Below, piece after piece: positions 53,698-61,577 of a DNA stretch of 64,000 bases. Position 1 is the stretch's first letter; each line of letters begins with the position of its first letter. The position numbers and the translations under genes are program-made. Source of the DNA: JANSYA01 sp965243385 (lineage in GTDB: Bacteria > Spirochaetota > Leptospiria > Leptospirales > Leptonemataceae); assembly GCA_965243385.1 (NCBI GenBank), contig CBDEUV010000002.1, positions 1,984,001-2,048,000 of the forward strand. Reading direction: 5' to 3'. Under the pieces are notes generated by a model. The model was given only the letters and a program-made list of their open reading frames with translations, did no database searches and was not told the origin of the DNA.

Positions 53698-53796
53698 AAG
53701 GCGCACCCCGAAAATCGATCCGCCGGGCATTCGCGAGTGGAGTCGTCAACGATATTCAGAGTGCGTGCATAGCAGCCGTGGTTGAGACATGAGAAA

Positions 53797-53820
53797 GCCC
53801 GCCCCGAAAGTGGGGCGGGC
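53797..53820 (-). terminator. strong hairpin after the lectin lipoprotein gene
   Basis: Nine-base perfect GC arms (53797-53805 and 53812-53820) close a GAAAGT loop. Read on the minus strand it is followed by TTTCTC, so it fits a rho-independent terminator for the lectin gene, whose stop is 87 bases before it. Confidence 0.7.
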
Positions 53821-53906
53821 GTTGTTCGCATCTGTGGGAGCCGTGCATACCAGGCGCTACACGCTGCTCTCGAATTGCGCGAAATATGCCGATTCAGTAC
53901 GGACAA

Positions 53907-55736
53907 TCAACGAAAACTAAACAGTTGCTGGTCATAACTGTTGTTACAAGTCCAGTTGTGAAAATTAGTCCCATCTTGCGTGCGAGGTTGGCCGTCCACG
54001 CACTTGTTGTGGACAGGGCTTGATTTTATTTGATAAAATCCGTCTCCTTTATCTACAAGATTGTAATTTGCATTCGTTCCACTGCAAGACCCAAGACTGA
54101 CATTAGCACCATTCCCTGCTGAGCCGTCGCTAACCAGGCAATTGGAGGGTCTGGATTCCGGAGAAATTTTATACTTTCCCCCGCCTGCCCAAACCAGGCG
54201 CCACCTCTGATTCAGCTCGCCTGTGCCCTCCGGCCCAAGGCATCTCCACTGGTGCACATTAGCGGGAGCCTGGGCACCGTTACCTCCCGAAACATCCAGG
54301 CAATTTCCGCTGTATTTCAGCCTCATGGTCCTGTATCCAATAAATGGCTTCGGATGACAGAGGTAGTTGTCATGCCAGGTATGCGGATCGGCAGCTTCCA
54401 GCCATTGGGTGCACTGCATGCCGCTGTGCTGACCGTTGCTCTTCCACTGGAACTTCAAGCCGAACTCTTTGGGCACGGAAATATAGTTGTCATTCCAGGT
54501 ATGAGGATCGGCGCCTTCGGTTATTTGCGTTCGCTCATGATTTGGATAATTGGTGCCATTATAAGTCCAGCGCATCCCCAGGTTTCGGGACGAGCAGAAG
54601 AAGTTATCGTGCCAGGTGTGAGGATCAGCAGGCTCATTCACCTTTACGCAAGACCATTTCTTTTTATCCGGATGGCCGTGACTCTGCCATTTAAATTTAA
54701 CTGTGTATTTATGGCCGGCAATGAATATCAGTCTCCTTCGAACTTCTTCGTACTCACTACCAAAAACCGTTGCGCGCTTCGCGACATAGTAATCCCAGGT
54801 CATCTTGTCCTTGAGGTTTTCCAGAGTGGCGATTACTGCTCTATTGGCCACTTGAAATCCAGGATCTTGCGGCGACGCATTAGCCTGAATATACTTCCTG
54901 GTAGTTTTATGCTCTTGTCCATTTTCATCCGTAAATTTGGCCTCGAAGCAGTACTGATGAACGAAACAATTCCACCAGTGAACGCTAATGCCGGATAATT
55001 TATCGCGATAGGACTTCTGAAGCAGGACCTCCGCCCTGTCGAGTGCCTCCAATACCACTCGCGCCTGATCCGCGATGTTTTCCTCTCTGGCCTTGATTGT
55101 ATTCGCGCTTGCCCCATTCTCTCGATCAATCAGGGCCTTCTCTTGCAGGGCATAGAGCATCAAGGATCCGGCTTCCATCATCGTGGGTACGAGCTGAAGT
55201 TTTTTGGCGCCGATGGCTGTGTCGGCAGTATCGATTTTGTTAAACGCGTTCGAGGCACTCGTAAAGACGATGTTTATATCGGTATTTGCATTGCTCAATG
55301 TAGATGAATTGCACTGCGAGGAATTCACCAGACATCCAGGACGGACATACAGGGAGAGGTTGCTGTACATATTGGCCACGTCGCCGCTCGTTATCCAGGT
55401 GACGAGATTCAATGTCTGTTGGTCGAGCAATGCCCGGATATCTTCAACGGTGGCAGGCGCATTTTGGGTGCCGCCGCTGAACATTTGGACAATTGACTGG
55501 ATCCCGAGAGCTAAACTTAGAAGGCTACTGACATTGCCGAGAACGTTCAGGGCGTTACCGACCTGCCTGTTGGCGTTTATGGAAAGTCCGTGCGTCCGTA
55601 GATCCAGTTGCATGGACTCTGGAGCCAGCCCCAGTCCAAGCAGCAATTCGGCCATTTCATCATCTTGATTATTGCAACTTGTAAATGACATTGCTGACAT
55701 CGTCAATATCAGCAAATAGCCTGTTATCTTCTTCAT
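53907..55736 (-). CDS. lipoprotein with three PHTW repeats and C-terminal beta-trefoil (ricin-type) lectin
   Basis: The protein is 609 residues. A lipoprotein signal ends at Cys21 (SFTSCNNQ). Residues about 25-320 are mostly helical with hydrophobic runs (LNVLGNVSSLLSLALGIQSIV), recalling pore-forming toxin helices but without a firm match. Residues about 340-465 hold three motifs ADPHTWxDN(F/Y) at 370, 409 and 449, a 39-40-residue spacing with paired Cys and Trp. Residues 474-609 form a ricin-type lectin with CLDVSGGN, QRW, NCLVSDG and CVDG. Coding is visibly lower in GC than its neighbours, suggesting transfer. A terminator follows and direct repeats lie on both sides. A secreted or surface carbohydrate-binding effector is likely; the activity is unknown. 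Confidence 0.8.
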   Translation of the reverse strand: MKKITGYLLILTMSAMSFTSCNNQDDEMAELLLGLGLAPESMQLDLRTHGLSINANRQVGNALNVLGNVSSLLSLALGIQSIVQMFSGGTQNAPATVEDIRALLDQQTLNLVTWITSGDVANMYSNLSLYVRPGCLVNSSQCNSSTLSNANTDINIVFTSASNAFNKIDTADTAIGAKKLQLVPTMMEAGSLMLYALQEKALIDRENGASANTIKAREENIADQARVVLEALDRAEVLLQKSYRDKLSGISVHWWNCFVHQYCFEAKFTDENGQEHKTTRKYIQANASPQDPGFQVANRAVIATLENLKDKMTWDYYVAKRATVFGSEYEEVRRRLIFIAGHKYTVKFKWQSHGHPDKKKWSCVKVNEPADPHTWHDNFFCSSRNLGMRWTYNGTNYPNHERTQITEGADPHTWNDNYISVPKEFGLKFQWKSNGQHSGMQCTQWLEAADPHTWHDNYLCHPKPFIGYRTMRLKYSGNCLDVSGGNGAQAPANVHQWRCLGPEGTGELNQRWRLVWAGGGKYKISPESRPSNCLVSDGSAGNGANVSLGSCSGTNANYNLVDKGDGFYQIKSSPVHNKCVDGQPRTQDGTNFHNWTCNNSYDQQLFSFR

Positions 55737-56321
55737 GATTCACTCCTGTGTATTCTATATTGTCTCGTGGAACGTTCAATCGCCGCGCGATTTCCCAATC
55801 TGTTAGCCGAATTTGATGTGCCGGGAAACTTCCCGGCAGACATGAGTGGTAACGTCCGCGTTTTAGTGGTGTCGGCTCATAAATCCCAGTTCATCCTCGG
55901 TTAGAGCCCTGTATTCCCAGGCGGCTTAGATGTACATTTACGAGAATCAGCACGTCCTGCGAAACGATTTCTGAGATTGTTTCGCGGGAACTTCGAAGCC
56001 GCGGAGCAGACAGTCAATAATATCATTAAAACACCTCACAGAAATCGCTCAACCTTCTAACAGTTAGAGTGTAATATTTAACGACATTAGCTGCACCCGG
56101 GCCTGCCGCAGTCAGCATCCCGGATTTGTTCTTTCGTGTCCGAACCGGGCGGATCGGCTTCGGTCAGTATGGGCCCCGTGTATGGTAAGCGAATAGCATC
56201 TGCTGGAACCGAGAGAAGCCCGGCGATCCCCGCCGCGATAATTTTTTCGCGCGCGGGCCTCGCCTACGGCGCAGCCGGGGCATTCGCCGGCCACGGCGTG
56301 TGTGGATTGTAGACCGGGAAT
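55737..56321. other. 585-base intergenic region with hairpins, no trusted gene
   Basis: There is no ORF I believe here. It holds a perfect 8-base hairpin (55819-55826 with 55831-55838) about 85 bases before the lectin start, a 10-base near-perfect inverted repeat (55959-55968 with 55976-55985) and copy B of the GC-rich repeat at 56241-56288. Its AT-rich part (about 55990-56090) could hold a promoter or a small RNA. A 60-codon frame at 56112-56294 is only the repeat read on the minus strand. Confidence 0.6.
56241..56288 (+). repeat. GC-rich direct repeat, copy B
   Basis: The same T-run and core as at 53652-53697 (CGGGCCTCGCCTA in this copy), in the same orientation. Together the copies enclose about 2.5 kb with a single lower-GC gene. 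Confidence 0.75.
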
Positions 56322-57857
56322 TTAGAACTGAAAATAGAAGAACGCAGCCGAATTAAAGGTGCCGAATAAAACGAAATGCGAAATGCCAACTGCATACACC
56401 GCAAAGCGCAGCGGCCGCGGAAATTCGCCGATGACTTCCAGCTCGCCGCGACGATTTTGATACCATTGCATCAACACCAGCGGCCAGACATAAAACGCCA
56501 GCTGTAGCAGGAGTTCCACCGACACCCCGCCGGAGGCAACCGGCCCGGAATCGGCAGCCATAAACCAGAAAGCGTTTTCAAGAACCCGCCACAGATGTTC
56601 CGGAGAATCGACCCGGAATAATAACAGCCCATAAGCGAAGCTTAAAAACGTAAAAGCTCGCCCCCCGTACAACAAAGCACGCGCAACGCTCCAGTGCAGA
56701 GTCGCCAGCCTTCGGATCAGCGGTCCACACGCGCCGTACGCGACGACCAGCAGGCCGCAATAGAATCCCCACACCAGAAAGCCGATGCTGGCTCCGTGCC
56801 AGAGCCCGCCCAGGGTCCAGACCAGCAGTACGTTGCGCGCCTGATATATCACTCCGAAGCGATTTCCGCCGAGCGGTATATAAACATAATCACGCAAAAA
56901 TGCGCCGAGCGTTATATGCCACCTGCGCCAGAAATCCGCCGGGTTGCTCGCCAGAAAGGGTAAGTTAAAATTCAGGGTCAGCTCGATGCCCATCATACGC
57001 GAAACGCCGCGGGCGACATCGGTATACCCGGAGAAGTCGGCGTAGATCTGAACGGCGAAAGCGCACGCGGCGAAAAAGTACGCGCCCGCCGGCGGCGACA
57101 CGTCCGGCATCAGAACGATATCGACGAAGGGGCTCAGGTTATCGGCGATAAATACTTTCTTGAAAATGCCCCAGCATGCGAGAATCAATCCCGTACGAAA
57201 CTGTTCGTACGTCGGATCCGGCGGCTGCCGCAAGAGCGGTAACAAACGCCCCGCGCGTTCGATAGGCCCCGCGACGAGCTGCGGAAAATAGGTCGTAAAC
57301 AATAATAACCGCGCGAAGGATCGCTCGGCGGGAATTTCGCGGCGAAAAACATCGACGATATAGGTCGTAATCTGAAACGTATAGAAGCTGATGCCGACCG
57401 GTAGCAGGATCTCCAGCACGGGCAAGCCCGGCCCGTGCTCCCAGTGCCGGGCGAGCAATCGCGCCCACAGCCCCTGGACAAATAGATAGTACTTAAACAC
57501 GCCCAGGCAGGCGAGATTCCAGACGACCGCCAGCCAGAGCCAGCCACGCTCCGCGCTCCAATATCGCGCGGCGCGAAATGACACCGGTCCGTCTGTGTCG
57601 GGAACGTTACTCCCCGCGAAGCCCGCGCCCGCGGATGTCGCCGGCGACTCTCTTTCGCCGCGGCGTCGCCGGACACGGACCATCGCCAGGCCGGCGAGAT
57701 AGTTGACGCCGACCGTCACAATCAGCAGGCCCAGAATACGCCAGTCCCAATAGCCGTAAAAGGCCAGCGACGCGACGAGCAGAATCGCGGTCCGCGAACG
57801 CGGCCAGCGGGCTCCGAGGGTGTATCGCAGCAGGCCAACAACCACCAGGAAGAGCAA
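56322..57857 (-). CDS. MBOAT-family acyltransferase, AlgI/DltB type
   Basis: Integral membrane O-acyltransferase of at least 511 residues with about ten helices. Family motifs are PVGISFYTFQ, YFPQLVAGPIERA, DFSGYTDVARG, NPADFWRRWHITLGAFLRDYVYIPLGG and the catalytic His in LGGLWHGAS. It probably acetylates an exported polysaccharide or cell-wall polymer. The start is uncertain: 57857 is a TTG inside the usual N-terminal motif, and the frame continues upstream as KFNTLDFLLFLVVV, which matches the family N-terminus, without any ATG, GTG or TTG until a stop. A CTG at 57881 or ATT at 57908 may be the true start. No SGNH partner (AlgJ-like) is adjacent. Confidence 0.9.
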   Translation of the reverse strand: MLFLVVVGLLRYTLGARWPRSRTAILLVASLAFYGYWDWRILGLLIVTVGVNYLAGLAMVRVRRRRGERESPATSAGAGFAGSNVPDTDGPVSFRAARYWSAERGWLWLAVVWNLACLGVFKYYLFVQGLWARLLARHWEHGPGLPVLEILLPVGISFYTFQITTYIVDVFRREIPAERSFARLLLFTTYFPQLVAGPIERAGRLLPLLRQPPDPTYEQFRTGLILACWGIFKKVFIADNLSPFVDIVLMPDVSPPAGAYFFAACAFAVQIYADFSGYTDVARGVSRMMGIELTLNFNLPFLASNPADFWRRWHITLGAFLRDYVYIPLGGNRFGVIYQARNVLLVWTLGGLWHGASIGFLVWGFYCGLLVVAYGACGPLIRRLATLHWSVARALLYGGRAFTFLSFAYGLLLFRVDSPEHLWRVLENAFWFMAADSGPVASGGVSVELLLQLAFYVWPLVLMQWYQNRRGELEVIGEFPRPLRFAVYAVGISHFVLFGTFNSAAFFYFQF

Positions 57858-57972
57858 AAAATCGAGCGTATTGAATTTCAGAGCGGATTCCGGCCGGAAA
57901 TAAAAAATTTATTTCCCGAATTGACACCGCCGGGGGATGCTGTAAATACAAAAGGGTCATACGGAGGCGTAG

Positions 57973-59262
57973 ATGGGCGAAACCGCCAAACTCTCATACA
58001 ACGGACAGGAATACGAAATTCCCGTCGTAACCGGCACCGAGAACGAAAAGGCGCTGGATATCAGCAAACTCCGCAGCTCCAGCGGCGCGATCACGATTGA
58101 CGAAGGTTTCGTAAACACCGGCGCCACGCTCAGCGGCGTGACCTTTCTCGACGGCGAGAAGGGCATTCTGCGCTACCGCGGCTATCCGATTGAGCAGCTC
58201 GCCGAAAAATCGAGCTTCTTAGAAGTCGCCTACCTGCTGATCTACGGCGAACTGCCGACGAAAGACGAATTCGAAAAATTCAGCTACGATATTACAATGC
58301 ACACGATGATCCACGAGGATCTCAAGCGCCTCTTCGACGGCTTTCCGAAGGATTCGCATCCCATGGCGATCCTCTCTTCGATGATCGTATCGATGTCGGG
58401 TTATTATACGGATTCCTCCGACCCGCTGAATCCGAAGCATCGCGAAATTTCTATGCAGCGCCTGCTCGCGAAGACGCCCACCATCGCCGCCTACTCCTAT
58501 AAAAAGTCGGTCGGCCAGCCCTTCGTATATCCTCGCAACTCTCTCAGCTACGTATCCAATTTTCTGAACATGATGTTCTCGGTGCCGGCCACGAACTATG
58601 AGATCGATCCGGTCGTCGAGAAGGCCCTCGACGTGCTCTTGATCCTGCACGCCGACCACGAACAGAACTGTTCCGCCTCGACCGTGCGCCTGGTGGGTTC
58701 CAGCCGCGCGAACCTGTACGCGACGATCGCGAGCGGAGTCTGCGCTCTGTGGGGACCGCTGCACGGCGGCGCGAATCAGGCTGTGATCGAAATGCTCGAA
58801 CGCATTCACAACGACGGCGGCGGAGACGTCGCGAAGTACGTGGGTCTCGCGAAGGACAAAAACTCCACGTTTCGTCTGATGGGATTCGGACACCGCGTTT
58901 ATAAGAACTTCGATCCGCGCGCTCGTATCATCAAGAAGGCCTGCGACGATCTGCTCGAAAAGATGGGCATTTCCGATCCTCTGCTCGACATCGCAAAAGA
59001 ACTGGAAGCAGCCGCACTGAACGACGACTATTTCGTCGAACGCAAGCTCTATCCGAACGTCGACTTCTACTCCGGAATCATTTACCGGGCCATTGGAATA
59101 CCGACCGAAATGTTCACGGTAATGTTCGCTCTGGGACGCATGCCCGGCTGGATCGCGCAGTGGAAAGAAATGATCGAAGCGGGTTCGCGCATCGGCCGTC
59201 CGCGCCAGGTTTACAACGGCTACGTCGAAAGAGAGTACACCGGTTTCGATCAGCGTAAATAA
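57973..59262 (+). CDS. gltA: citrate synthase
   Basis: TCA-cycle entry enzyme (oxaloacetate + acetyl-CoA to citrate), 429 residues, the length of the hexameric gram-negative type. Catalytic motifs are GPLHGGANQAV, FGHRVYKNFDPRA and NVDFYSG, with an N-terminal beta domain (AKLSYNGQEYEIPVV) as in type II enzymes. GGAGG is 5 bases before the ATG. It starts downstream of a divergent MBOAT gene and is followed by a small ParB-domain gene 23 bases after its stop. Confidence 0.97.
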   Translation: MGETAKLSYNGQEYEIPVVTGTENEKALDISKLRSSSGAITIDEGFVNTGATLSGVTFLDGEKGILRYRGYPIEQLAEKSSFLEVAYLLIYGELPTKDEFEKFSYDITMHTMIHEDLKRLFDGFPKDSHPMAILSSMIVSMSGYYTDSSDPLNPKHREISMQRLLAKTPTIAAYSYKKSVGQPFVYPRNSLSYVSNFLNMMFSVPATNYEIDPVVEKALDVLLILHADHEQNCSASTVRLVGSSRANLYATIASGVCALWGPLHGGANQAVIEMLERIHNDGGGDVAKYVGLAKDKNSTFRLMGFGHRVYKNFDPRARIIKKACDDLLEKMGISDPLLDIAKELEAAALNDDYFVERKLYPNVDFYSGIIYRAIGIPTEMFTVMFALGRMPGWIAQWKEMIEAGSRIGRPRQVYNGYVEREYTGFDQRK

Positions 59263-59285
59263 CGAACGAGTCGCCGCGCCGGAAT

Positions 59286-59672
59286 ATGAAACTTAATATC
59301 AGCGAAATTCGCGTGGGCAACCGGATCCGCAGGGATCCCGGCGATCTTTCGGAACTGAAGGATTCCATGCGCCGGCTCGGCTTGCTCCAGCCCATCCTGG
59401 TCGATACGAATAATATTCTCGTCGCCGGCTATCGCCGTCTGGAATCCGCGAAGGCTCTTGGCTGGGATTCCATCGAAACCAGGCTGGTCGACGTCCAGGA
59501 CAAACGCGATCGCCTGATCATCGAAGCGGACGAAAATATCACTCGCCGCGATTTCACGCCCGACGAACTGGAGAAAGCGGATCAGCTCATGGAGCGCTAC
59601 AGCCGTGAGGGCTGGCTCTGGCGCGTCATGGCCTGGTTTCTGGATCTCATCGACCGAATCTTTCGTCGCTGA
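59286..59672 (+). CDS. stand-alone ParB/Srx-type nuclease-domain protein
   Basis: This 128-residue protein is almost entirely a ParB N-terminal domain: LNISEIRVGNRIRRDPGDLSELKDSMRRLGLLQPILVD, then the NILVAGYRRLESAKALGW box. It has no central HTH and no dimerisation domain, and ends in an amphipathic Trp/Arg-rich helix (EGWLWRVMAWFLDLIDRIFRR) that could contact the membrane. It is therefore unlikely to be the chromosome-partitioning ParB. It is 23 bases after gltA and may share its transcript. Its role, perhaps CTP-dependent switching, is unknown. Confidence 0.8.
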   Translation: MKLNISEIRVGNRIRRDPGDLSELKDSMRRLGLLQPILVDTNNILVAGYRRLESAKALGWDSIETRLVDVQDKRDRLIIEADENITRRDFTPDELEKADQLMERYSREGWLWRVMAWFLDLIDRIFRR

Positions 59673-59719
59673 GCCTTACCCGCGACCAATCTGCGGGGCC
59701 CACGCGCGCCCTGCCCCAC

Positions 59720-59878
59720 TTGAAAAAGTACACAGCTCCCCGCCCCCTGTGGGTGGTTATTGGCGGTGGGCTAGTGCTGATTGGAACAATCGGTACAACG
59801 GCGGCGACGCGTGCTGCGATCGGCGATGATAACAGAAAAATTTCTGCACGGCAAGCAAAACATGTCACAGGGACCTGA
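59720..59878 (+). CDS. small membrane protein with TTG start, coupled to the DUF2167 gene (putative)
   Basis: This 52-codon frame starts TTG AAA AAG (MKKYTAPRPLW) and encodes one hydrophobic helix (VVIGGGLVLIGTIGTTAA) followed by a basic tail ending HVTGT. Its TGA ends one base before the ATG of the DUF2167 gene, a typical coupled arrangement. There is no clear Shine-Dalgarno before the TTG, and the frame continues upstream without ATG. The Lys-Lys start, clean helix and spacing favour a real gene; no family is recognised. Confidence 0.4.
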   Translation: MKKYTAPRPLWVVIGGGLVLIGTIGTTAATRAAIGDDNRKISARQAKHVTGT

Positions 59879-59879
59879 T

Positions 59880-61028
59880 ATGATAGAATCGGCGAAACCT
59901 GCGCCTCCTGGCCACGACCCGAAGATTCCAGTGAGAAACACGCGCGCAATCATCGCAAAATGCACTCTGGCGATCATCTTGCTCTGCTCCGGCGCGCCTC
60001 TGATCGCTCAGGACTCAGTTTACGAAGGCGAATGGCCGGGCGATGAAGACGCCGCCGCTGCAATCGATTCTCTGAAAGAGGCGCCCGGTGATGTCGATTC
60101 CAGCAGCGAGGATTCCGATTCGGAAAACGGCGGCTCAGACTCAGAATCGATTGCCTGGATCCAGGGACCCGCCGAAGCGGCGATCGGTGAATGGGCGACG
60201 CTGGCGCTGCCGGAGCAGTTTCGCTTCGCGGGAGAAGACGACGCCTATCGCGCGCTGGGCGAGCAGCGCTTCTATCGCAAAGACGATTTCGCGCTTGAAT
60301 ACGGCCTGGTGCAGCTCGCGAAACCGGACGCCCGCTGGCAATTACTCTTCAGCTACGACGAATGGGGTTATTTCGAACGCGAGGGCGAAGACCAGCTGAA
60401 CGCGGCGTTGATTCAGCGATCCTACGAAATTGACTTCGGTTATGCGAACGAATTTCGTGCGCCCGGCGGCGACGAGTGGCTCGCTTTCGTGGGCTGGAAA
60501 ATCCAACCGCGCTTTATAGCGGGCGACGGAGCGGAATGGGCCGCCGTTTATCGCGAAGGCGAAGTGCAGATCGTCGAGTATGTGCGGACCTATTCCGGCC
60601 GGGACGGATGCCTGCGCGCGACCGCGGTCATGGAAGCCGACGCCTTCCCCGCCGCGCTACCGATCCTGCGTTCGCTCGCGCAGCGGGTTCGCTTTCAGGA
60701 CGGAAGAGCAGGTTCCGATTTTTCGCCCGGCGACGCGGTCGCCTTCGTCAGCATGAACGAATACTTAGAAGACGATATCTGGACCGACGAACGCGGCGGC
60801 CTCAACAGCGTCTTCGCCTGGTTTGAAAAATTCGTATCGGTCTACGCTCTGGATTCGCCCGAACGCTGGTTTCAGAATGACAACAGCGAAACCGAGCCCG
60901 CGAACCAAACGCCGGACTGGCTTTCGCGCTACTGGTTTTATCTGGCGCTGATTCCGGTGGGCGTGTTTCTGCTCTGGAAATTCGATTCGCGTCGAAAAAC
61001 GAAAACGAAACGTTACGGAGCGCAATAG
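59880..61028 (+). CDS. DUF2167 family membrane protein
   Basis: The protein is 382 residues from the ATG at 59880, which has AGGGA about 8 bases upstream; the frame is open to 59781, but that stretch overlaps the small ORF. It has a signal/anchor (CTLAIILLCSGAPLIAQ), an acidic Asp/Glu/Ser-rich linker, the DUF2167 domain (GPAEAAIGEWATLALPEQFRF, LLFSYDEWGYFEREGEDQLNAALI, FVGWKIQPRF) and a C-terminal membrane helix (YWFYLALIPVGVFLLW) with a very basic tail. The function of DUF2167 is unknown. A terminator hairpin follows the stop. Confidence 0.82.
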   Translation: MIESAKPAPPGHDPKIPVRNTRAIIAKCTLAIILLCSGAPLIAQDSVYEGEWPGDEDAAAAIDSLKEAPGDVDSSSEDSDSENGGSDSESIAWIQGPAEAAIGEWATLALPEQFRFAGEDDAYRALGEQRFYRKDDFALEYGLVQLAKPDARWQLLFSYDEWGYFEREGEDQLNAALIQRSYEIDFGYANEFRAPGGDEWLAFVGWKIQPRFIAGDGAEWAAVYREGEVQIVEYVRTYSGRDGCLRATAVMEADAFPAALPILRSLAQRVRFQDGRAGSDFSPGDAVAFVSMNEYLEDDIWTDERGGLNSVFAWFEKFVSVYALDSPERWFQNDNSETEPANQTPDWLSRYWFYLALIPVGVFLLWKFDSRRKTKTKRYGAQ

Positions 61029-61032
61029 CTCT

Positions 61033-61061
61033 GCAGGGTCAAAGACCCTGCTGGAGTTTTT
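61033..61061 (+). terminator. rho-independent terminator overlapping the end of a convergent gene
   Basis: The arms 61033-61040 and 61044-61051 are perfectly complementary over 8 bases around an AAA loop, followed by TGGAGTTTTT. It fits termination of the DUF2167 transcript. The hairpin also encodes the last residues and stop of the convergent lipoprotein gene (stop at 61039-61041). Confidence 0.75.
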
Positions 61062-61443
61062 CCTCAAGCATCGCCTGAACGAAATCCATAACCTCGTTCG
61101 CGGGGAGCGAAGTGTCGGTAAAAGCCAGGCTGGATTCGATCATTACGCTGGGCTGATCGCCGATCGTAAGCACGTTTGTTTTCATTCCGAAATTTTCCAG
61201 ATGCTCCGCGGTCACGTCGGGGAACTCCGCGATAATCGACTTGCGGACTTCGTCTAAATCCAGATCCGTAAGGATCTTCTCCGCCAGAGCCAGGTTCGCT
61301 TCGTGCGAATCGGCGACGTTGACCGCGAGATTGCGCTGCGTTTTGTACGACGTGGGCGAGCAGGCCTGGAATACGAAAGCGAGCGCCACGGCCGCCAGAA
61401 TGGCCGCCGCGAATTTGCCTGATTTTTTTATTGTATAGGTCAT
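61039..61443 (-). CDS. small lipoprotein of unknown function
   Basis: This 134-residue protein has a signal sequence with a lipobox at FVFQAC (Cys28) and a mature part of about 105 residues that is mostly helical and acidic (ANLALAEKILTDLDLDEVRKSIIAEFPD), ending NEVMDFVQAMLEEKLQQGL. AGGAAAG precedes the ATG. The mature region looks like the small helical DUF2059-like or unnamed spirochaete lipoproteins; no assignment is made. It is convergent with the DUF2167 gene and shares the terminator region. Confidence 0.75.
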   Translation of the reverse strand: MTYTIKKSGKFAAAILAAVALAFVFQACSPTSYKTQRNLAVNVADSHEANLALAEKILTDLDLDEVRKSIIAEFPDVTAEHLENFGMKTNVLTIGDQPSVMIESSLAFTDTSLPANEVMDFVQAMLEEKLQQGL

Positions 61444-61577
61444 TTAGTCTTTCCTGAGCTTCTGTGTGGCCGCGTTCCGGCCCGCGAAGCATTGCTTTTT
61501 GATCATTATCGTTAGTCGTTCGTACGGGGTTTTTGTAAGCCCGCGGGTCGCGCCGGCGAGGCGAAGGCGAATCAGGC

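Noticed and set aside
53617..53730. 38-residue N-terminal extension of the GH25 lysozyme
   Set aside because: It is repeat copy A translated; the natural start with a following membrane segment is at 53616.
53652..56288. Integron-like attC sites around the lectin gene
   Set aside because: The flanking repeats lack the RYYYAAC / GTTRRRY core sites and the imperfect palindrome of attC, and no integrase is nearby. Kept only as direct repeats.
56112..56294. 60-codon minus-strand frame
   Set aside because: It starts in repeat copy B; the same peptide pattern (PGCAxGEAR) arises from copy A upstream of the lysozyme, so it reflects the repeat, not a gene.
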